From Streptomyces collinus (GTDB lineage Bacteria > Actinomycetota > Actinomycetes > Streptomycetales > Streptomycetaceae), in assembly GCF_031348265.1 (NCBI RefSeq), contig NZ_CP133771.1, positions 7,502,001 to 7,566,000 of the forward strand: 64,000 nt of DNA, read 5' to 3'. Under the pieces are notes generated by a model, which made no database searches, was not told the origin of the DNA, and saw nothing but the letters and a program-made list of their open reading frames with translations. Below, in pieces: positions 55,699-63,239 of the stretch. Position numbers and translations under genes: made by a program. Within the stretch, counting starts at the first letter, position 1. Each line of letters starts with the position of its first letter.

Positions 55699-56835
55699 TC
55701 AGAGAGGCAGCGCCTGGGCCGCCGACCCGACGGAATCGGCCGGTTCGGCCGACGCGGGCGCCGGTACCGCGGGCAGCGGATCCGCCGCCTCCGGCCGCTG
55801 CTGCGGCAGCGACACCGGCCGCAGCGGACGCAGTCCCGACACCACCGTGTAGTCCTGGCCCAGGAACGGCGGCACCACCTCGCCCGGGTCCTCGCCGAGC
55901 GCCAGCTGCACCGCGGCCCACGGGGCGTTGACCCCGCACAGCGACAGCTGGTGCAGTCCGCCCGCCGGGCGGGTGTTGACGTCCATGAGGACCGGGCGGT
56001 CGCCGAACATCCGGAACTGGATGTTCGACAGGTAGTGCAGACCGAAGCCCTCGGCGATCTGCCGGGCCGGGTCCAGCCACTGCTCGTGCAGGGTGAAGCC
56101 CCGGCGGCGGCCGTTCTTGGTGCGGCCCACGGCCAGCCGGACCCGGTCGTCCGGACCGGTCAGGCAGTCCACCGACACCTCGGGCTGCTCCAGACGCGGC
56201 ATCACCATCCAGTCGACCGGCTCCTCGGCCTGCCGCAGCGCCTCCAGCACCAGGTCCAGCGGCACGTACGGGCTCGGGAACCCGCTCAGCTGCATCAGCG
56301 AGAAGGGCGTACGCGTGATCACCCGGAAGCCCACCCCGCCGGCCCCGGACGCCGGCTTGAAGCACGCCTTGTGCCCTCCGGCCTCCAACTCCTCCACAGC
56401 GGCGACGAGTTCGTCATCCGAGCGGATCCGGTACCAGGGCGGCACCGGCACGCCGATCGCCTGGACGGCCTCGTAGGCGATCACCTTGTCGTGGAAGACG
56501 GCCACGGCCTCGGGCGGCGGCGCCAGCACCGCCGTGCCGGCCGCCTCGAACTCGGCGCGGTGCGCCACGATCGCCGACTGGTGCAGCCGGGGCACGAACA
56601 CGTCGATGCCGCGCCGCGCGCACTGGTCCAGCGCGTACTCGACATACCCGGCGGGGGACAGGTTCTCGGGCTCCAGCTCGGCGGTGTCGGCGGCGGCCAG
56701 CACCGGGGAGTCGGGGTCGCCGTGGGTGGCGTGGATCTCGACGGCCCGGTCGCTGGGATTTCTCCGCAGCTGATCCATGAAGAACACGTTCTCCGCGTAC
56801 GTGCGGTTGAGCCAGACGCGTACGCGAGAGACCAT
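55699..56835 (-). CDS. ATP-grasp-domain ligase
   Basis: 378 residues. Pre-ATP-grasp region 1-110, then HDKVIAYEAVQAIGVPVP, the ATP-binding loop KPASGAGGVGFRVI, and the metal-binding strand FGDRPVLMDVNTRPAGGLHQ. It probably joins a carboxylate to an amine, thiol or similar using ATP. The last ~35 residues are Pro/Ala-rich and disordered. ATG 56835. A hairpin (56858-56884) lies in the leader. The divergent operon encodes a phosphoesterase and a phosphopantetheinyl transferase. Substrate unknown. Confidence 0.85.
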   Translation of the reverse strand: MVSRVRVWLNRTYAENVFFMDQLRRNPSDRAVEIHATHGDPDSPVLAAADTAELEPENLSPAGYVEYALDQCARRGIDVFVPRLHQSAIVAHRAEFEAAGTAVLAPPPEAVAVFHDKVIAYEAVQAIGVPVPPWYRIRSDDELVAAVEELEAGGHKACFKPASGAGGVGFRVITRTPFSLMQLSGFPSPYVPLDLVLEALRQAEEPVDWMVMPRLEQPEVSVDCLTGPDDRVRLAVGRTKNGRRRGFTLHEQWLDPARQIAEGFGLHYLSNIQFRMFGDRPVLMDVNTRPAGGLHQLSLCGVNAPWAAVQLALGEDPGEVVPPFLGQDYTVVSGLRPLRPVSLPQQRPEAADPLPAVPAPASAEPADSVGSAAQALPL

Positions 56836-56857
56836 GCAGGCCGCCTTTCACGGTTCG

Positions 56858-56884
56858 CGGGCAGGGCTGAGCAGCCCGTGCCCG
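56858..56884 (-). promoter_or_regulatory. Leader hairpin of the ATP-grasp gene
   Basis: CGGGCAGGGCTG-AG-CAGCCC(G)TGCCCG: 12 paired positions with one bulged base, 23 bp before the start codon. Could be an operator or an RNA structure in the 5' leader. Confidence 0.45.
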
Positions 56885-57091
56885 GGCAAGAAAAGGGAGG
56901 GACACCAAACCGCCCCTTGAGAGGGAAGTTCGTAGCGGTGGTGTTGGGCCAGATCATACGGCTTCGGCGGGCCCCGTCGTGCAACGCGCGTGTGAAGGAA
57001 TTCTCCGGCCACGCTCCCGGGCCGCTCTTGCTCCCCGTCGCGCGGATGTGATCTCTTGGTGACGTCCGGGTGCGCGCGGAGGGGGCGAGGG

Positions 57092-57952
57092 GTGACGTCG
57101 ACGGCCGGTGGCGCCGCACAACTGCTGGCCATCAGCGATCTGCACATCGGATACCCGGAGAACCGCGCCCTGGTCGAGGACATGCGGCCCGGGACGGACG
57201 ACGACTGGCTGCTCGTCGCCGGGGACGTCGCGGAGACCGTGGCGGACATCCGCTGGACCCTGAAGACGCTCGCGGCCCGCTTCCGCAAGGTCGTGTGGGT
57301 GCCCGGCAACCACGAACTGTGGACCCATCCGAGCGACGCCGTCACCCTGCGCGGTGTCGCCCGGTACGAGTACCTGGTCGAGATGTGCCGCGAACTCGGC
57401 GTGACGACACCCGAGGACCCCTACCCGGTCTGGGAGGGCCCCGGCGGGCCGGTCGCCGTCGCGCCGTTGTTCCTGCTGTACGACTACTCGTTCCTGCCGG
57501 CCGGCTGCACGACCAAGGAGCAGGGCCTGGAGTACGCGCAGGGCACCGGGATCGTGTGCACGGACGAGTATCTGCTGCACCCCGACCCCTACCCGAGCCG
57601 GGAGGCCTGGTGCCGGGCCCGGGTCGCCGGGACCGAACGCAGACTCGCCGAACTCCCCGGCGACCTGCCGGTGATCCCGGTCAACCACTACCCGCTGCAC
57701 CGGCACCCGATGGACGTCCTGTGGCACCCCGAGTTCGCCATGTGGTGCGGCACGGATCTGACAGCCGACTGGCACCGAAGGTTCCGCGTGCACACGATGG
57801 TCTACGGCCATCTGCACATCCCGCGCACCACCTGGCACGAGGGCGTGCGCTTCGAGGAGGTGTCGGTGGGCTATCCGCGCGAGTGGCGCAAGCGGTCCGG
57901 ACCGCCGGGGCGGCTGCGGCGTGTCCTGCCGAGAGAGGGCGAGGAGCTGTGA
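57092..57952 (+). CDS. Calcineurin-like metallophosphoesterase
   Basis: 286 residues. The five metallophosphoesterase blocks are in order: ISDLHIGY, LLVAGDVAE, VPGNHELW, VNHYPLH, YGHLHIPR. Di-metal phosphoesterase, cytoplasmic. GTG 57092 follows a G-rich GGAGGGGGCGAGG; the upstream TTG 57056 adds 12 unlike residues. The stop overlaps the phosphopantetheinyl transferase start (GTGA), so the two are translationally coupled, which hints that it acts on phosphopantetheine, CoA or carrier-protein chemistry. That is an inference. Confidence 0.9.
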   Translation: MTSTAGGAAQLLAISDLHIGYPENRALVEDMRPGTDDDWLLVAGDVAETVADIRWTLKTLAARFRKVVWVPGNHELWTHPSDAVTLRGVARYEYLVEMCRELGVTTPEDPYPVWEGPGGPVAVAPLFLLYDYSFLPAGCTTKEQGLEYAQGTGIVCTDEYLLHPDPYPSREAWCRARVAGTERRLAELPGDLPVIPVNHYPLHRHPMDVLWHPEFAMWCGTDLTADWHRRFRVHTMVYGHLHIPRTTWHEGVRFEEVSVGYPREWRKRSGPPGRLRRVLPREGEEL

Positions 57953-58605
57953 TCGAGGAACTGCTGCCGGAGGCCGTGGTCGCCGTGGAGGCCTACGGCC
58001 ACGAGGACGCGGACCCCCTGTTCCCCGAGGAGGCGGCGCTCCTGACCCGGGCGGTCGCCAAGCGGCGCAAGGAGTTCGCCGCCGTGCGCTCCTGCGCGCG
58101 CCGTGCCATGGAGAAGCTCGGCGTGCCGCCGCAGCCGGTCCTGCCCGGGGAACGCGGCGCCCCCCGCTGGCCGGCCGGGCTGGCCGGCAGCATGACCCAC
58201 TGCGACGGCTACTGCGCCGCCGCCCTGGTCCGTGCCACCGACCTCGCGTCCCTCGGCATCGACGCCGAGGCGCACGGCCCGCTGCCCGAGGGCGTCCTGC
58301 CGTCCGTGTCCCTGCCGGCCGAGGCGGACCGGCTGCGCAGGCTCGCGGCCGAACGCCCCGACATCCACTGGGACCGGCTGCTGTTCAGCGCGAAGGAGTC
58401 CGTCTACAAGGCGTGGTTCCCCCTCACCGGGAAGTGGCTGGACTTCATGGAGGCCGACATCGAACTCACCGCCGACGGCACCTTCCGCGCGACGCTGCTC
58501 GTCCCCGGCCCACAGGTGGGCACCCGCCGCGTCGGCCACTTCGACGGCCGCTGGACAACGGGGCGGGGCCTGATCGCGACGGCGATAGCGGTACCCCCCG
58601 CCTGA
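57949..58605 (+). CDS. 4'-Phosphopantetheinyl transferase, Sfp type
   Basis: 218 residues. Sfp/EntD motifs: SMTHCDGYCAAAL, the Mg-binding GIDAEAHGPL, and FSAKESVYKAWFPLTGKWL. Transfers phosphopantetheine from CoA to carrier proteins of polyketide or non-ribosomal peptide synthases. From memory it corresponds to SCO6673, one of three transferases in S. coelicolor. GTG 57949 overlaps the phosphoesterase stop by 4 bp. A CCCCGC-TCC-GCGGGG hairpin follows at once. Confidence 0.93.
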   Translation: MIEELLPEAVVAVEAYGHEDADPLFPEEAALLTRAVAKRRKEFAAVRSCARRAMEKLGVPPQPVLPGERGAPRWPAGLAGSMTHCDGYCAAALVRATDLASLGIDAEAHGPLPEGVLPSVSLPAEADRLRRLAAERPDIHWDRLLFSAKESVYKAWFPLTGKWLDFMEADIELTADGTFRATLLVPGPQVGTRRVGHFDGRWTTGRGLIATAIAVPPA

Positions 58606-58620
58606 CCCCGCTCCGCGGGG
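58606..58620 (+). terminator. Hairpin directly after phosphopantetheinyl transferase
   Basis: CCCCGC-TCC-GCGGGG, a 6-bp stem starting one base after the stop codon. Confidence 0.65.
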
Positions 58621-58942
58621 CTCCCTTTCGGCTTCAGGGCGGAGGTCCGGGCCCTCAGTCCCGGAACCCCTGGCCGGACGGACGCGGCGGTCCGCCCGGT
58701 CCAGGGCCTGTTTCCGTCAAGGGCCGGGGCTGTCCGACGGGCATTCAGCAACCTTCCCGGCTGCCGTCGGGGAGTCTCAGTAGGCCTCCGGGGCCGCTCC
58801 GGCCCGCGGCCCGGGCCTGTGCAGCAATGCGGGGCTCGCTTCCGGCCCGCGGCCCGGGCCCTGCACCGGAGTGCCGGCCCGGCTTCGAGCCGGCGGGCCG
58901 GCGCATCCGGCGAACGACGGAGCCCGCTGGTGGGGCCGCAGG
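58621..58942. other. Gene-less GC-rich interval with direct repeats
   Basis: About 320 bp without a convincing ORF. It holds two identical 19-bp direct repeats, CCGGCCCGCGGCCCGGGCC at 58799-58817 and 58842-58860, 43 bp apart. Codon-position GC bias of the frames here is weak. It is the 3' side of both flanking genes, so degraded coding sequence or repeat-rich spacer is likely. Confidence 0.5.
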
Positions 58943-59167
58943 TCAGGGGCCCGGCTCCGGGCACCAGTTTTCCAGGAGGCGGAAGAACGCCTCCTCGTTG
59001 CCGGTCAGTCCGGCGCGTTGCAGGGCCTGTTCCGCCTCGGCGAGGACCGTGGGCGGGACCAGCGGCGGGCCGCCCTCCACGTCGAAGGCGGCCCGGACGG
59101 TGTGCAGCAGCCGCAGATAGGCCTGGACGGCGGTGCGTTCGCGATCGGTCAGAACGGCGGTGGGCAT
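58943..59167 (-). CDS. Small conserved hypothetical protein
   Basis: 74 residues, helical, beginning PTAVLTDRERTAVQAYLRLL and ending EEAFFRLLENWCPEPGP. ATG 59167 has GGGAGAG about 9 bp upstream; a longer frame up to 59326 lacks such a site and reads Arg-rich. No recognised domain. It lies 178 bp beyond the metallopeptidase gene on the same strand. Confidence 0.6.
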   Translation of the reverse strand: MPTAVLTDRERTAVQAYLRLLHTVRAAFDVEGGPPLVPPTVLAEAEQALQRAGLTGNEEAFFRLLENWCPEPGP

Positions 59168-59345
59168 CGATCGGCTCTCCCCGTGTCGGCGTCGTCGGTC
59201 CCGCGCCCTCGCGGCGCGCACGCCCCGCACAGCGGTGGCGCCCCTCCAGCTTGCCGCCCACCACTGACAATCCGGCCCCGCAGCCCTCCGGTTAGCCCGC
59301 TCGGCGGAGGCGGGACCGCACCCCATTGCCGTGGCGCGCGAGCCG

Positions 59346-59894
59346 TCAGCCCTGCGGTCCGCGATATCCCAGCGACGCCTCGATCCGCCCCGCCAGATGA
59401 TCCCGCTGCACCGGCCCCCGCGACGATGAACCGGCGAGCCAGGCCCGGCACTTGCTGGCGAGCAGCAGGCCGAAGCTCTCGGCCTCCTTCTCGTCGTCGA
59501 GGTCGAAGCGGGTACGCGCGGCGACCTTCAGCACGGTCGCCTGGAGATCAGCACCGTCGTCGAGCAGCCGGGCCGCGACGGCGGCGCCCTCGACGTGGTG
59601 GGAGCAATGCCCGGCCTTCATGTGCCACAGCTCATGGCCCAGGATCACCAACTGGTGATCGGGAGCGGTGCGTTCCTCGATCACGACGAGGTCCTGCTCG
59701 GCCATGTCCAGCCAGAGTCCGCTGGCGGTCCCGGGCGGGAACGCGGCCGTCCGGAAGCGGACGGGGCGGCCGCGGCGTCTGCTCATGCCGTCGCACAGGG
59801 CGGCGTACAGCTCCTCGGGCCGAGCCGGCGCGGGGAGGGTCAGCTCCGCGACCAGCTCGCCGCACAGACGGCGCATTTCCTTACCGATGCCCAC
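59346..59894 (-). CDS. ImmA/IrrE-type metallopeptidase
   Basis: 182 residues. Zinc-protease motif HELWH in LVILGHELWHMKAGHC, with a downstream EKEAESFGLLLASKC helix giving a third ligand. This is the ImmA/IrrE pattern, in which the protease cleaves or inactivates a partner XRE repressor. GTG 59894 with GGGGAGA upstream is chosen; ATG 59876 is possible. It begins 14 bp after the XRE gene stop, so both are one operon. No phage or ICE genes are adjacent, so it is a chromosomal pair. Confidence 0.87.
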   Translation of the reverse strand: MGIGKEMRRLCGELVAELTLPAPARPEELYAALCDGMSRRRGRPVRFRTAAFPPGTASGLWLDMAEQDLVVIEERTAPDHQLVILGHELWHMKAGHCSHHVEGAAVAARLLDDGADLQATVLKVAARTRFDLDDEKEAESFGLLLASKCRAWLAGSSSRGPVQRDHLAGRIEASLGYRGPQG

Positions 59895-59908
59895 AGTTCT
59901 CCCCACGG

Positions 59909-60592
59909 TCACGACTCGGGCCGCTTGACGCTCTCCAGGAGCATGTCCAGCCACTCCGCGACCTTGTCGCGGTGCTGGTCGGTGGGCAGTTGCGCGGCCC
60001 GCCAGGCGATGCCGCGCACGCCGTGGTCCTGCAGCAGGCGCTCCAGCGGGTCGTCCGCCGCCGCGGCCGCCTGCCGCTCGCGGTCGGCGAGCTTCTGCAG
60101 CAGCTCCTGCTCGGTGGTCTGGAGGGCGCTCACCAGCGCCTCGGGGTCCTCGGCCGTCAGGAAGCCCGCGTGTACCCGGAAGAACCGCTGGAGGGCGTCG
60201 CAGTGTTCCATGGTCGGCCGCCGGTCGCCGTTGATGAGGGCGCCGGCCTGCTGGCGGGACATGCCCGCGCCGTCGGCGATCTCCTGCTGGGTGTACTTGC
60301 GGCCGTTGGGCTTGAGCCGGGTCCGGCGCAGCAGGTCCAGGCGTTGCAGAAACCGGGCCTGAACGTCGGGCTCGCCCGCCGGCCGGCCGGTGAGCAGGGC
60401 CTTGACGACGGGGTCCGGGACCCCGGAGGCGACGGACAGCCGGCCGATGTCGAAGACCTCGGCGTGCGGCACGCCGAGCCGGTCGGCGAGCGCGCCGACA
60501 CGGGAGACGACGGCCGGTAGCACGGCCGTCGGCGTGGCGCCCGGACCCTCGACGAAGCCACCCGTCACCGACAGATCTCCTACGTATCTCAC
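59909..60592 (-). CDS. XRE-family helix-turn-helix regulator
   Basis: 227 residues. The XRE domain is central (about 98-140): YTQQEIADGAGMSRQQAGALINGDRRPT. N- and C-terminal helical regions flank it. GTG 60592. Likely repressor partner of the adjacent ImmA-like protease. A perfect 14-bp palindrome (60679-60692) lies about 90 bp upstream, close to its own predicted promoter, suggesting autoregulation. Confidence 0.88.
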   Translation of the reverse strand: MRYVGDLSVTGGFVEGPGATPTAVLPAVVSRVGALADRLGVPHAEVFDIGRLSVASGVPDPVVKALLTGRPAGEPDVQARFLQRLDLLRRTRLKPNGRKYTQQEIADGAGMSRQQAGALINGDRRPTMEHCDALQRFFRVHAGFLTAEDPEALVSALQTTEQELLQKLADRERQAAAAADDPLERLLQDHGVRGIAWRAAQLPTDQHRDKVAEWLDMLLESVKRPES

Positions 60593-60678
60593 AGGCTTCT
60601 CACAAGTGGATGCCGTGACCTACCCCGGCGTGAACTTCCCGGAGCGTAGCCGGTGTTTCGAACTCACATCCAGGTCTC

Positions 60679-60692
60679 GCCACAACTGTGGC
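60679..60692. promoter_or_regulatory. Palindrome in the XRE/MmyB-like divergent region
   Basis: GCCACA-AC-TGTGGC, perfect 6+2+6. It lies downstream of a minus-strand TTGACG (60703-60708), where it would overlap the XRE -10 region. A second smaller palindrome GGCAT-GGA-ATGCC is at 60711-60723. Confidence 0.6.
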
Positions 60693-60730
60693 CAATTTCA
60701 GCCGTCAACAGGCATGGAATGCCACGATAG

Positions 60731-60760
60731 TTGACACGCCTCAGCCCGGGGCAGCAGGAT
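60731..60760 (+). promoter_or_regulatory. Putative sigma-70-type promoter
   Basis: TTGACA (60731-60736), 18-bp spacer, CAGGAT (60755-60760), 46 bp before the MmyB-like gene start. Confidence 0.55.
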
Positions 60761-60806
60761 CGGGGCGCCGCGTCAAGGCCGCACAGGCAAGAGGGGTGAC
60801 CTCCCG

Positions 60807-61466
60807 ATGGCATATCAGGCAGGAGGGCGGCGGCCGGCACCGCGGCCCGTCCCCGAGACTCCCGAGGCCCAGGCCTATCTGGAGGACTACGCCGGGCTCC
60901 TGGAAGGTGTCTCCTTCCCCTCGCTCGTCGTCGACCACTGCTGGGACGTGGTGCTGACCAACAGCGCCTTCCGGTCACTTTTCCGTGAGGCGGGCCCGCA
61001 CCCCACGGCCATGCCGGGCGACAACTTCCTCCGCTTCGTGCTCTTCCACCCCGACGCCCCCGCGGTGCTCGGCGACCACGAGGCGAGCTGGTGCCTGCCG
61101 ATGCTCGCGCACTTCGCACGGGCCGTGGAGAGCCACGGCCCGGACCACGGCCTGCAGGCCATCCGCCGCGACATCGCCCAGGACCCGATCATGGAGGCCG
61201 CCTACCGGCACGGCCTGCCGCACTGGATCCGCGCGGTCGGCGAGGGCGCCGTCGAGCAGGACGGCGCCGTACGGCCGCTGCTCCACCCGGACCCGCGCCG
61301 GGGCTCCACCGAGTGCCGGATCGTCATCGAGACGTCCAGGACGCTGGAGGAGCTGGGCTGCGCCCGGGTCACGTTCGTCCTGCGCGAGACGCGCCGCTCC
61401 GTGACCAGGGAGCGCCGCACTCGCCGCAACGCCTCCCACCTGAGGGTCGTCCCCATGGCCGACTGA
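60807..61466 (+). CDS. MmyB-like ligand-binding domain protein without DNA-binding domain
   Basis: 219 residues. Matches the C-terminal sensor half of MmyB-type regulators: YAGLLEGVSFPSLVVDHCWDVV, NSAFRSLF, DNFLRFVLFHPDA. The usual N-terminal XRE helix-turn-helix (about 80 residues) is missing: ATG 60807 has GAGGGGTG upstream and no in-frame HTH lies before it. The domain has a PAS-like fold and binds fatty acid in a related structure, from memory. It could act through a partner such as the divergent XRE protein. Confidence 0.82.
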   Translation: MAYQAGGRRPAPRPVPETPEAQAYLEDYAGLLEGVSFPSLVVDHCWDVVLTNSAFRSLFREAGPHPTAMPGDNFLRFVLFHPDAPAVLGDHEASWCLPMLAHFARAVESHGPDHGLQAIRRDIAQDPIMEAAYRHGLPHWIRAVGEGAVEQDGAVRPLLHPDPRRGSTECRIVIETSRTLEELGCARVTFVLRETRRSVTRERRTRRNASHLRVVPMAD

Positions 61467-61504
61467 CCGCTCCCGCGCGGTCGGACCGGCCTGTGCCCGC
61501 ACCA

Positions 61505-61533
61505 TTCCCAGCCCCTGTGGTGTGTGACATAGT
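61505..61533 (+). promoter_or_regulatory. Putative promoter for a leaderless transcript
   Basis: TTCCCA (61505-61510), 17-bp spacer, CATAGT (61528-61533), then 6 bp to the GTG start at 61540. There is no Shine-Dalgarno sequence, so transcription may begin at the start codon. Confidence 0.45.
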
Positions 61534-61539
61534 ACTGAC

Positions 61540-62694
61540 GTGAGCGAGTCGCTGACCTGCGATGTCGTGGTGGTGGGAGCCGGTGTCGTCGGCGCCGCCA
61601 CCGCCCTGTACGCGGCCCGCGCGGGCCTGGACACCGTCGTGGTGGACCGGGGACCGGTGGCCGGCGGTACGACCGGAGCGGGGGAGGGGAACCTCCTCGT
61701 CTCCGACAAGGAACCCGGGCCGGAGCTCGAACTGGCCCTGCTGTCCGCCCGGCTGTGGACCGCACTGGCCCGGGAGGGGCTGGGCGAGGCCGTCGAGTAC
61801 GAGGCCAAGGGCGGTGTCGTCGTCGCCGGCACGGACCGGGCCCTGGCCGGGCTGGAGAACCTCGCCGCCGAGCAGCGTGCGGCCGGGGTCGAGGCGGTGC
61901 CGGTGCCGCCCGACCGGCTCACCGACCTGGAGCCGTACCTGGCCCCCGGCCTCGCGGGCGGCATGCACTACCCGCAGGACGCCCAGGTGATGCCCGCCCT
62001 GGCGGCGGCGCACCTGCTGCGCGCCTCGAAGGCCCGGGTGCTCACCGGCCGGGAGGTGACCGGGGTCCTGCGCGGACCGGGCGGTGCGGTGCGCGGCGTG
62101 CGTACCGACCGGGGCGACCTCCACGCCCCCGCGGTCGTCAATGCGGCCGGCACCTGGGGCGGTGAGGTCGCGGCCCGCGCCGGAGTGTCCCTGCCGGTGC
62201 TGCCCCGCAGGGGTTTCGTCCTGGTCACCGAACCGCTGCCGCCGCGCATCCGGCACAAGGTGTACGCCGCCGACTACGTGGCCGACGTCGCGAGCGACTC
62301 CGCGGCGCTGCAGACCTCCCCGGTCGTGGAGGGCACCCCGGCCGGGCCGGTCCTCGTCGGCGCCAGCCGTGAACGGGTCGGCTTCGACCGGACGCTGTCG
62401 CTCCCGGCGGTGCGCGCGCTGGCGGCCGGGGCGACCGGGCTCTTCCCGTTCCTCGCCGGAGTGAGGGCGATGCGGACGTACGCCGGCTTCCGGCCGTATC
62501 TGCCGGACCACCTGCCGGCGATCGGCCCCGACCCGCGGGCGCCCGGGCTCTTCCACGCCTGTGGGCACGAAGGCGCGGGCATCGGGCTCGCCACCGGCAC
62601 CGGGCAGCTGATCGCCCAGGCGCTGACCGGGCACACGCCCGATCTGGACCTCGGCCCGTTCCGGCCCGACCGCTTCACCGAGGAGGGCGAGTGA
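61540..62694 (+). CDS. FAD-dependent amino/imino-acid dehydrogenase, DAO family (beta-like subunit)
   Basis: 384 residues. FAD motif VVVVGAGVVGAATALYAARAG, TTGAGEGN, and C-terminal RTYAGFRPYLPDHLPAIGP with GCGHEGAGIGLA-like CGHEGAGIGLATG. Family members oxidise glycine, sarcosine, D-amino acids or hydroxyproline. With the 2Fe-2S and FAD/NAD-type genes that follow it makes the three-subunit layout of D-hydroxyproline dehydrogenase, octopine/nopaline oxidase and HcnABC. GTG 61540 lacks a ribosome-binding site (see promoter). The next start overlaps its stop (GTGA). Confidence 0.9.
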   Translation: MSESLTCDVVVVGAGVVGAATALYAARAGLDTVVVDRGPVAGGTTGAGEGNLLVSDKEPGPELELALLSARLWTALAREGLGEAVEYEAKGGVVVAGTDRALAGLENLAAEQRAAGVEAVPVPPDRLTDLEPYLAPGLAGGMHYPQDAQVMPALAAAHLLRASKARVLTGREVTGVLRGPGGAVRGVRTDRGDLHAPAVVNAAGTWGGEVAARAGVSLPVLPRRGFVLVTEPLPPRIRHKVYAADYVADVASDSAALQTSPVVEGTPAGPVLVGASRERVGFDRTLSLPAVRALAAGATGLFPFLAGVRAMRTYAGFRPYLPDHLPAIGPDPRAPGLFHACGHEGAGIGLATGTGQLIAQALTGHTPDLDLGPFRPDRFTEEGE

Positions 62695-63239
62695 ACCCCC
62701 TGGAACTGGCCCGGGCCAGGCCCGGCCCCGCGTTCACGGTCACGTTCGACGGGCGGCCGGTCGAGGCGCTGCCCGGGCAGACGGTCGCTGCCGTGCTGTG
62801 GGCGGCAGGGGTGACCTCGTGGCGTGACACCCGCCGCGAGGGCCGCCCGCGCGGTGTGTTCTGCGGGATCGGTGTCTGCTTCGACTGCCTGGTGACCGTC
62901 AACGGCCGCCCCAACCAACGGGCCTGCCTGGTGCCGGTGCGGCCGGGGGACCAGATCGGCACGCAGGACGGCACGGGTCACGGGGAGAACCGCGCGCAGG
63001 GCGGGACGGGTCACGGGGAGATGGGCGCGCAGGGCGGGACGGGTCACGGGGAGATGGGCGCGCAGGGCGGGACGGGTCACGGGGAGATGGGCGCGCAGGG
63101 CGGGACGGGTCACGGGGAGATGGGCGCGCAGGACGGCACGGGTCACGGGGAGAACCGCGCGCAGGGCGGGACGGGTCACGGCGAGACCGGCACACAGGGT
63201 GGCGGCACCGGCCACGAGGAGGCGGGTCATGCGGACTGA
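62691..63239 (+). CDS. 2Fe-2S subunit with eight-fold C-terminal repeats
   Basis: 182 residues. Residues 1-90 are the sarcosine-oxidase-alpha/HcnA-like ferredoxin domain with cysteines in FCGIGVCFDCLVTV and the later RACL, enough for one 2Fe-2S cluster. From residue 91 the chain is eight 11-residue repeats of the type AQGGTGHGEMG, four of them identical, each bringing one GHGE. Related subunits end soon after the last Cys (about 100 residues), so the tail is extra. GTG start at 62691 overlaps the DAO stop; the 3' end overlaps the next gene by 11 bp. Confidence 0.88.
   Translation: MNPLELARARPGPAFTVTFDGRPVEALPGQTVAAVLWAAGVTSWRDTRREGRPRGVFCGIGVCFDCLVTVNGRPNQRACLVPVRPGDQIGTQDGTGHGENRAQGGTGHGEMGAQGGTGHGEMGAQGGTGHGEMGAQGGTGHGEMGAQDGTGHGENRAQGGTGHGETGTQGGGTGHEEAGHAD
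62961..63230. repeat. 33-bp tandem repeat array
   Basis: Eight units starting at 62961, 62994, 63027, 63060, 63093, 63126, 63159 and 63192. Units 2-5 are identical. Units 1 and 6 share the variant GACGGC..GAGAACCGC, a higher-order pattern suggesting block duplication. The last unit is diverged. All are in frame with the 2Fe-2S gene. Confidence 0.97.

Noticed and set aside
58621..58942. Possible coding continuation after the phosphopantetheinyl transferase
   Set aside because: Open frames here are Arg/Pro-rich, lack a start with ribosome-binding site, and follow a terminator-like hairpin.
62961..63230. CRISPR-like array
   Set aside because: The 33-bp units are directly adjacent with no unique spacers and encode in-frame peptide repeats.
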